From Phycomyces nitens (Eukaryota; Mucoromycota; Mucoromycetes; Mucorales; Phycomycetaceae): a stretch of 64,000 nt of DNA. The notes beneath the pieces are model-generated. The model was not told the origin of the DNA. It searched no databases and saw only the letters and a program-made list of their open reading frames with translations. Every line of letters starts with the position of its first letter. The first letter of the stretch is position 1. Positions 59,581 through 64,000 of this stretch are shown piece by piece. Made by a program: the position numbers and the translations under genes. Location of the stretch: contig JAHRBC010000002.1 of the NCBI GenBank assembly GCA_022702545.1, positions 4,092,001-4,156,000 of the forward strand. Reading direction: 5' to 3'.

Positions 59581-61496
59581 TAAATAAACTAGTTTTTATT
59601 TCGACACGTACGACTATATAGATTATGTTGGTAGTCTATCGTTTCAATTGATTTGCAGCCATACAATAATAATAATAATTTTTGGATATAAAGTACAAAT
59701 AAACTTTATAAATGTGAATTATTGATTTGTGCTTCTAAATCCCAAAATTATTCAAAGCGCCAGAAAGCTTAACAAGTGCACAAAAGCTTACTTGGAAATA
59801 TGCAATTTCCAGTGGAATATTTCCGAGAGGCTGCAAAGGTTATACATGCCTATTCAAGAATGTGAGATCATTCCTATTAGAGTGAGTTTCAAAGCACTGC
59901 AAGATATGCAGCCGTCTTTTCCAGGGTCCTTTTTCTTTGGATTTCTCTATAGGATATTAAAAAGGTTAAACAGATAAAAGTGTAGGATACTTTGCACAAT
60001 ATTGTTATTTTATGCTATAAACATTTAATATGGCCTGTCAAGTACTGTGGCCATGGAGTAATGGTTGAGTAGCTCTTATTACCCGGATTATTTGGCCAGT
60101 ATTTTATTTGATCTATTAACAAGAGGTAGATAGTGAAATGATGTGTGGTATTTATTGGGTTCTATGATAAATTAACATACAAAGGCTTGAAAGCTTTTAA
60201 AAAAAGAGATATACCGTAATTTTATGTTTTTAGTATTATTATTATTGACTAAATGTTCGAAAATCATCGTAGAATTCTCTATAAATTAAAAGTATTCAAA
60301 ACAATATTTGTGCAGCACTAACTTGGTATTGATCAAATACAAGGGCATATAATCTTTAATAGACATTGTTTTAACCCGATATTTAAGAGTATATTTGATC
60401 GACTCTTGATAAAATGGTTAAAAGTTTATTTTACCCTTTAAAAGAGTGCATGTTATACACTGAGAATCCCCCCAAAAACACATACACACACACCTTTTGG
60501 TTTGTGTACAAGAATTTTAATACTATTATTTTCATAAAAATCATTTATATATATATATATATATGGCTTATATACATTCTTTTGAAAAAAAAAACATTGC
60601 TAGAAACCCCAAAAAAACTTCATTACATGTCTTTATCAACTGTTTCATTTATCAAAATACAGTGATGATACAAGGTATCAGGCTTAATGCAGGCCCCTGT
60701 GCTTGTTTTGGGCTACCTTTGGCTCTAGAATTTCCTATAAAAGTCCATCTTTGTATATTCCTCTTATATATATATATATAATCTCCTGATCTTTATAAAC
60801 AATACAGTTATCAGGCCAAAGAAAAATGAACCAAAACCTCGTAATTCTTATTAAAGACATTAGATTTTTTTTTGAAATAAGATGCAGGAAAATGACAGTA
60901 GCCAGGATTATAAATGATGTTGAAGAATTAGCTTATATTTCCAATCGTCAGTCAACTGTTTGTGAATACCTCTGCAATTAGAATCTACAATCATTTACTG
61001 TCATTTTAAAGCCTTTATATACTTGACAAACAAATGGACAACCATCATCTGAAGTGATGGATCAAGGTTATGATTATTTAATCTCTGGTATGGAAATATA
61101 GCTGGCCAGGTTTTGGACCTTTTGTTGTCTTTAATGTCATCATGACAGGATAGAGATGTGCTGACAGCTTTTCTACAACAAGTGTGATCGATATTATCTT
61201 GTTAAATTATATCATTTCTTTATGAAAATTATTTCCAGCTATCAAGGTTTATTTTTCTTATTTCTTGCATTTCACTAGTATTTCCGTGAGAATTATCAAA
61301 TGTTAAAAGTGATAATATACTTTTTTTTTAACATTTCCAGAGTTGAATTAACCAAATAACTGTGATGGGAAACTTATAAATTCAACTTTTCTTTCTCTTT
61401 TAACCCATTCAGTTATTAGAATAAACACCAAAAATAAACATACACATTGTCGTCAAGTAGAGCACCCACTGCCATTCTGATGAATACTCTGATTTC
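59581..61496. other. 1.9 kb AT-rich spacer, no gene seen
   Basis: No ATG-initiated frame of protein-like composition. A TA run lies near 60545-60565 and another near 60766-60780. Confidence 0.6.
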
Positions 61497-62153
61497 ATGG
61501 TAGACAAAACTTACCAAAATAATAATAATCATAAATACATGTCGTATACTTTCAAAGACACGTTACCTCAGGAGCTATACTGTGATATTGCGTCGATTCT
61601 TGCCAGCATCAGACTCAACTCTTTTACAGACCCACCATTCTGTTTTTGCAATCGAGTGGCATCACAGAAATACACTGATACGTATGGCATTGTTTACGAG
61701 TGCTACAATTTTGATACAAAGCAACCGCCAAGCGATCAAGGGCAAACGAATATATGTGCATTCCATATTCATAAGCGGCCCTGGAACATGCTCAGACAAT
61801 ACTCAAGGGATACTGGGCTGGTCGACTGCAATAATTCAGAGTTCACTGTCTGTCCAGTTTTCAACTTTACGTTTTGTGTCCTACTCAAGGTCTCTAATCC
61901 CTACCCCAAGCGGCCATGTTTCCGCAGAAAATGCTTTTGCAATACATTTGTAGTCTTGAAAGAGGTAAAAGATGTCAGCAACAGAACGCTGTTTGCTTTT
62001 ACTTGTCCCAACTTTTATATCGATGGAGCACGTCCAAAGTGTTCTTGGTTCTTGTGGGCTGAAAATGTGCCATTTGAAAATCCAGGATTTACTCTTCACA
62101 CTCCTATCCCCTCAAAGGAGCCTTGTAACGGATTGAAAGCTGGTATCTACTGA
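61497..62153 (+). CDS. Cys-rich protein with two GRF-type zinc-finger-like repeats
   Basis: Single exon, 218 aa, no signal peptide or membrane segment. Two repeats share a C-x-C-x(17-21)-C-x(11-17)-C pattern: Cys 49, 51, 69, 87 and Cys 146, 148, 170, 182. The second is closest to the GRF zinc finger (PF06839), with CFCN at the start, FAFTCPNF in the middle and CSWFLWAE at the end, matching the C-x-F-x-W-A finish of GRF fingers. GRF fingers bind single-stranded DNA or RNA in NEIL3, APE2 and TOP3A. The function here is inferred only from the fold. The isolated position in AT-rich DNA and the lack of introns differ from its neighbours. Confidence 0.6.
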   Translation: MVDKTYQNNNNHKYMSYTFKDTLPQELYCDIASILASIRLNSFTDPPFCFCNRVASQKYTDTYGIVYECYNFDTKQPPSDQGQTNICAFHIHKRPWNMLRQYSRDTGLVDCNNSEFTVCPVFNFTFCVLLKVSNPYPKRPCFRRKCFCNTFVVLKEVKDVSNRTLFAFTCPNFYIDGARPKCSWFLWAENVPFENPGFTLHTPIPSKEPCNGLKAGIY

Positions 62154-62579
62154 GCAAAAGATATATATATATATAAATAAAGCGATAAAAAGTATGAGCC
62201 TAGAGTATGTCCCTAAAATTCTTAAGACTACTCGTAAATATATATATATACTCTATCGATTTTCTTGGACCAAGAATCCAAGGCCGATAATTTGTATTTA
62301 CAGACTATACAGAGTGTAATTATTAACCATTTTGGTACCCAAACACAATGAAATTCTTGGTAGCTTAATATCCAATATACTAAATGATTCAATCAGTATT
62401 CGACTCCTTGATAATCTCTGCCAAAGTCTACCAAAAACTAAAAATCAAAAACCCCCCCTCCCCAAAGCTCTTTAATGCTTCTTTGACTTGTCCGACGCAT
62501 TAAGCCCAGCCAGAAAACAAGTCACCGATAACAGGACTTGTCCATCCTTTTGGTTGCAACACCTTTTTTTCTATTTGCA
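62154..62579. other. Spacer and Mdm35 promoter
   Basis: No coding signal; a TA run at 62163-62175 and a C-rich run at 62453-62463. Confidence 0.6.
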
Positions 62580-62889
62580 ATGTCTTCAAGTGTTGGTGCT
62601 AATTGCACAGAGCTCAAGCAAAAGTATGACACCTGCTTCAACAAGTGGTACTCTGAAAAATTCTTAAAGGGGGACACTACACCAGAATGTGAAGATCTGT
62701 TTAAAGATTACCGCGCCTGTGTTATGGTAATGAATGATCATTGATGATTTGATCAAGGCTATTGACATTTCCTTATAGGTCACTCTAAAGGAAAAGGGCA
62801 TTGATAAGCTGCTGGCAGAATCTCGCAAGGAAACACAGTTTCCCTCTGCCTCTTCGGGCGAAGAAGACGCCGGGTCCAATTCAGCATGA
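62580..62889 (+). CDS. MDM35: Mdm35/TRIAP1-type twin CX9C intermembrane-space protein
   Basis: Two exons (62580-62726, 62779-62889) give 85 aa. Twin CX9C motifs are at C9/C19 and C37/C47; the helix-turn-helix between reads [13 protein letters not shown]. The family tail [10 protein letters not shown] follows the second pair. Mdm35 is imported by Mia40/Erv1 and pairs with Ups1/Ups2 to carry phosphatidic acid and phosphatidylserine between mitochondrial membranes. The intron sits exactly after the second CX9C, and the acidic C-terminus (SSGEEDAGS) is extra. Confidence 0.93.
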
Positions 62890-63679
62890 TAGCTTACGAC
62901 GCTTTCTTGTACTATTTATTTCTTCTTCTTGGTTCATGTGTGCAATACAAAGAAAGCCAAAAAAAAAAAAAGAAGCACTGATGCCTTGTAGAATAAAATT
63001 GTGAAATACTCATAATGAACATGTATGAATTACTTGGCTTTTTTTCTAAAGCATGTAAAATCATGTAATACAACTTTTTTTTTAGATAAACAAATAAAAA
63101 GACTAGAGTTAAAAGAGTTGAGAAAGGTCTTTGGCTACACTGCGAGTATAGCAATGAATTGGTGTAATTGAACCTCTTGAGTCTTTGGTCTTTTTCAACA
63201 TACAATTAAAGATGGCCAAGCATTTACTTTCTTTCGTTTTGATACATGGGTATTTTTATTATTAAATTGGAAGTCCACCGTGTTTCTAAATCGACATTTT
63301 TACACATCATAGTCTCATTAACCATGCAATTACCATGCAATTATTGCTTTGGGGCAAATACCAAAGCGCTAAAGTTAAAGATGTATCAAGAATACCAATT
63401 GCATTCAAGCTGTCATGATCTATAATGTATATCATTTTACCCCCCAAAAAAATAACTCGAATTGTGTAAGCAATTGGGCCAAATACTTCTTGAAAGAACT
63501 TGTTTAATATAAACACAGTGAAACATAATTACCGGTTTATTACATTGGGGTTTTACAAGGCTTTAATGTAATTGTACGAGCCGAATATTTAAGATCGCCA
63601 ATAAATCAACAAACACTCTTTATCCAGCCCTACCTTTTTCTCTTTGGGATATTCACTTTCTTCTTACAAGCAAACAAAG
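62890..63679. other. Spacer, no gene seen
   Basis: AT-rich spacer of 0.8 kb with several A and T homopolymers; the last ~70 bases carry CT-rich sequence typical of a fungal promoter. Confidence 0.6.
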
Positions 63680-64000
63680 ATGCAGCCATACAACGACAAT
63701 AAGAAAAACACGCCAATGCTGGCACCAGAGCCGTTTCGACCAACCAATATACATCCCATCACACGAGAAATACAAGTCCATCCAGTCTATCCCCCACAGG
63801 CAGTTGTTGTACATGAGAATACTAGGCCGGTGAGTATGGATCCCTCCGAAAGTGTGCTATCAAGAACAAGCAGCACCCGCGCAAGTGTTGGCTATGTGTC
63901 CTCGGCATCTAGCACAGTAATCGGATCAGAGTCCAGTCTAGGATCAGATTCAACCCTCTTGAGCTTTAGACCACCCATGTCAGAAAAGCCTTCAGCCTGG
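63680..64000 (+). CDS. 5' part of an unidentified gene, truncated by the window
   Basis: An ATG at 63680 opens a frame with no stop to the window end (107 codons). It begins MQPYNDNKKN and becomes Ser/Thr-rich (SSASSTVIGSESS), likely disordered. A strong donor-like GTGAGT at 63830 could end a first exon there; the frame stays open either way. The product is not recognisable from this part. Confidence 0.55.
   Translation, partial: MQPYNDNKKNTPMLAPEPFRPTNIHPITREIQVHPVYPPQAVVVHENTRPVSMDPSESVLSRTSSTRASVGYVSSASSTVIGSESSLGSDSTLLSFRPPMSEKPSAW

Overview
This window is nuclear DNA from a filamentous early-diverging fungus, most likely Mucoromycota (a Mucorales or Phycomyces-like species). The reasons are: many short introns (mostly 46-80 nt, about 89 placed by eye) with fungal splice sites; AT-rich spacers full of (TAA)n and (TA)n tracts; a Zn2Cys6 activator, a velvet regulator and a Sec2 exchange factor, which point to fungi; and an Integrator INTS9-like gene, which to my knowledge Dikarya have lost. 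The species call is inference. Nothing looks bacterial, viral or organellar, and I found no CRISPR array, rRNA or convincing tRNA.

Layout. 0-13 kb is gene-rich: the 3' end of a coiled-coil gene (possibly MIEAP-type), a five-exon gene with a degenerate GTPase-like domain (+), then three minus-strand genes: a Mei2-like RNA-binding protein, a Zn2Cys6 transcription factor and mitochondrial prolyl-tRNA synthetase. 13.1-21.7 kb is an AT-rich gene desert. 21.7-32.4 kb holds a velvet factor (-), Sec2 (-), an intronless GH3 beta-N-acetylglucosaminidase fused to GNAT domains (+) and a PIP5-kinase (+). 32.8-44.97 kb is dense: an ammonium transporter (+), a one-pass membrane protein (+), a small coiled-coil protein (+), THG1 (-), NOP10 (-), INTS9-like (+) and a 954-residue coiled-coil protein (+). 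After a 3.9 kb spacer come a 12-exon RasGEF (-), an alpha-arrestin (+), a GTPBP1-type GTPase (+), a 1.9 kb AT-rich spacer, a cysteine-rich tandem GRF-like protein (+), Mdm35/TRIAP1 (+) and the start of an unidentified gene (+) that runs off the right edge.

There is no operon or biosynthetic cluster. Themes recur as expected for random eukaryotic neighbours: polar growth and membrane signalling (Sec2, PIP5K, RasGEF, arrestin), nitrogen and amino-sugar use (AMT with a GATA-site cluster, NagZ-GNAT), RNA biology (Mei2-like, THG1, NOP10, INTS9, ProRS), and developmental or transcriptional control (velvet, Zn2Cys6).

The most notable points are three GC-AG introns with the same GCAAGT donor, microexons of 12, 16 and 17 nt (the 12-nt one encodes the P-loop residues DAGK), an Integrator INTS9 homologue in a fungus, a pseudo-GTPase-like protein, and a tandem GRF-like zinc-finger protein. 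Exon coordinates were derived by hand from reading frame, splice consensus and family conservation, not from transcripts.
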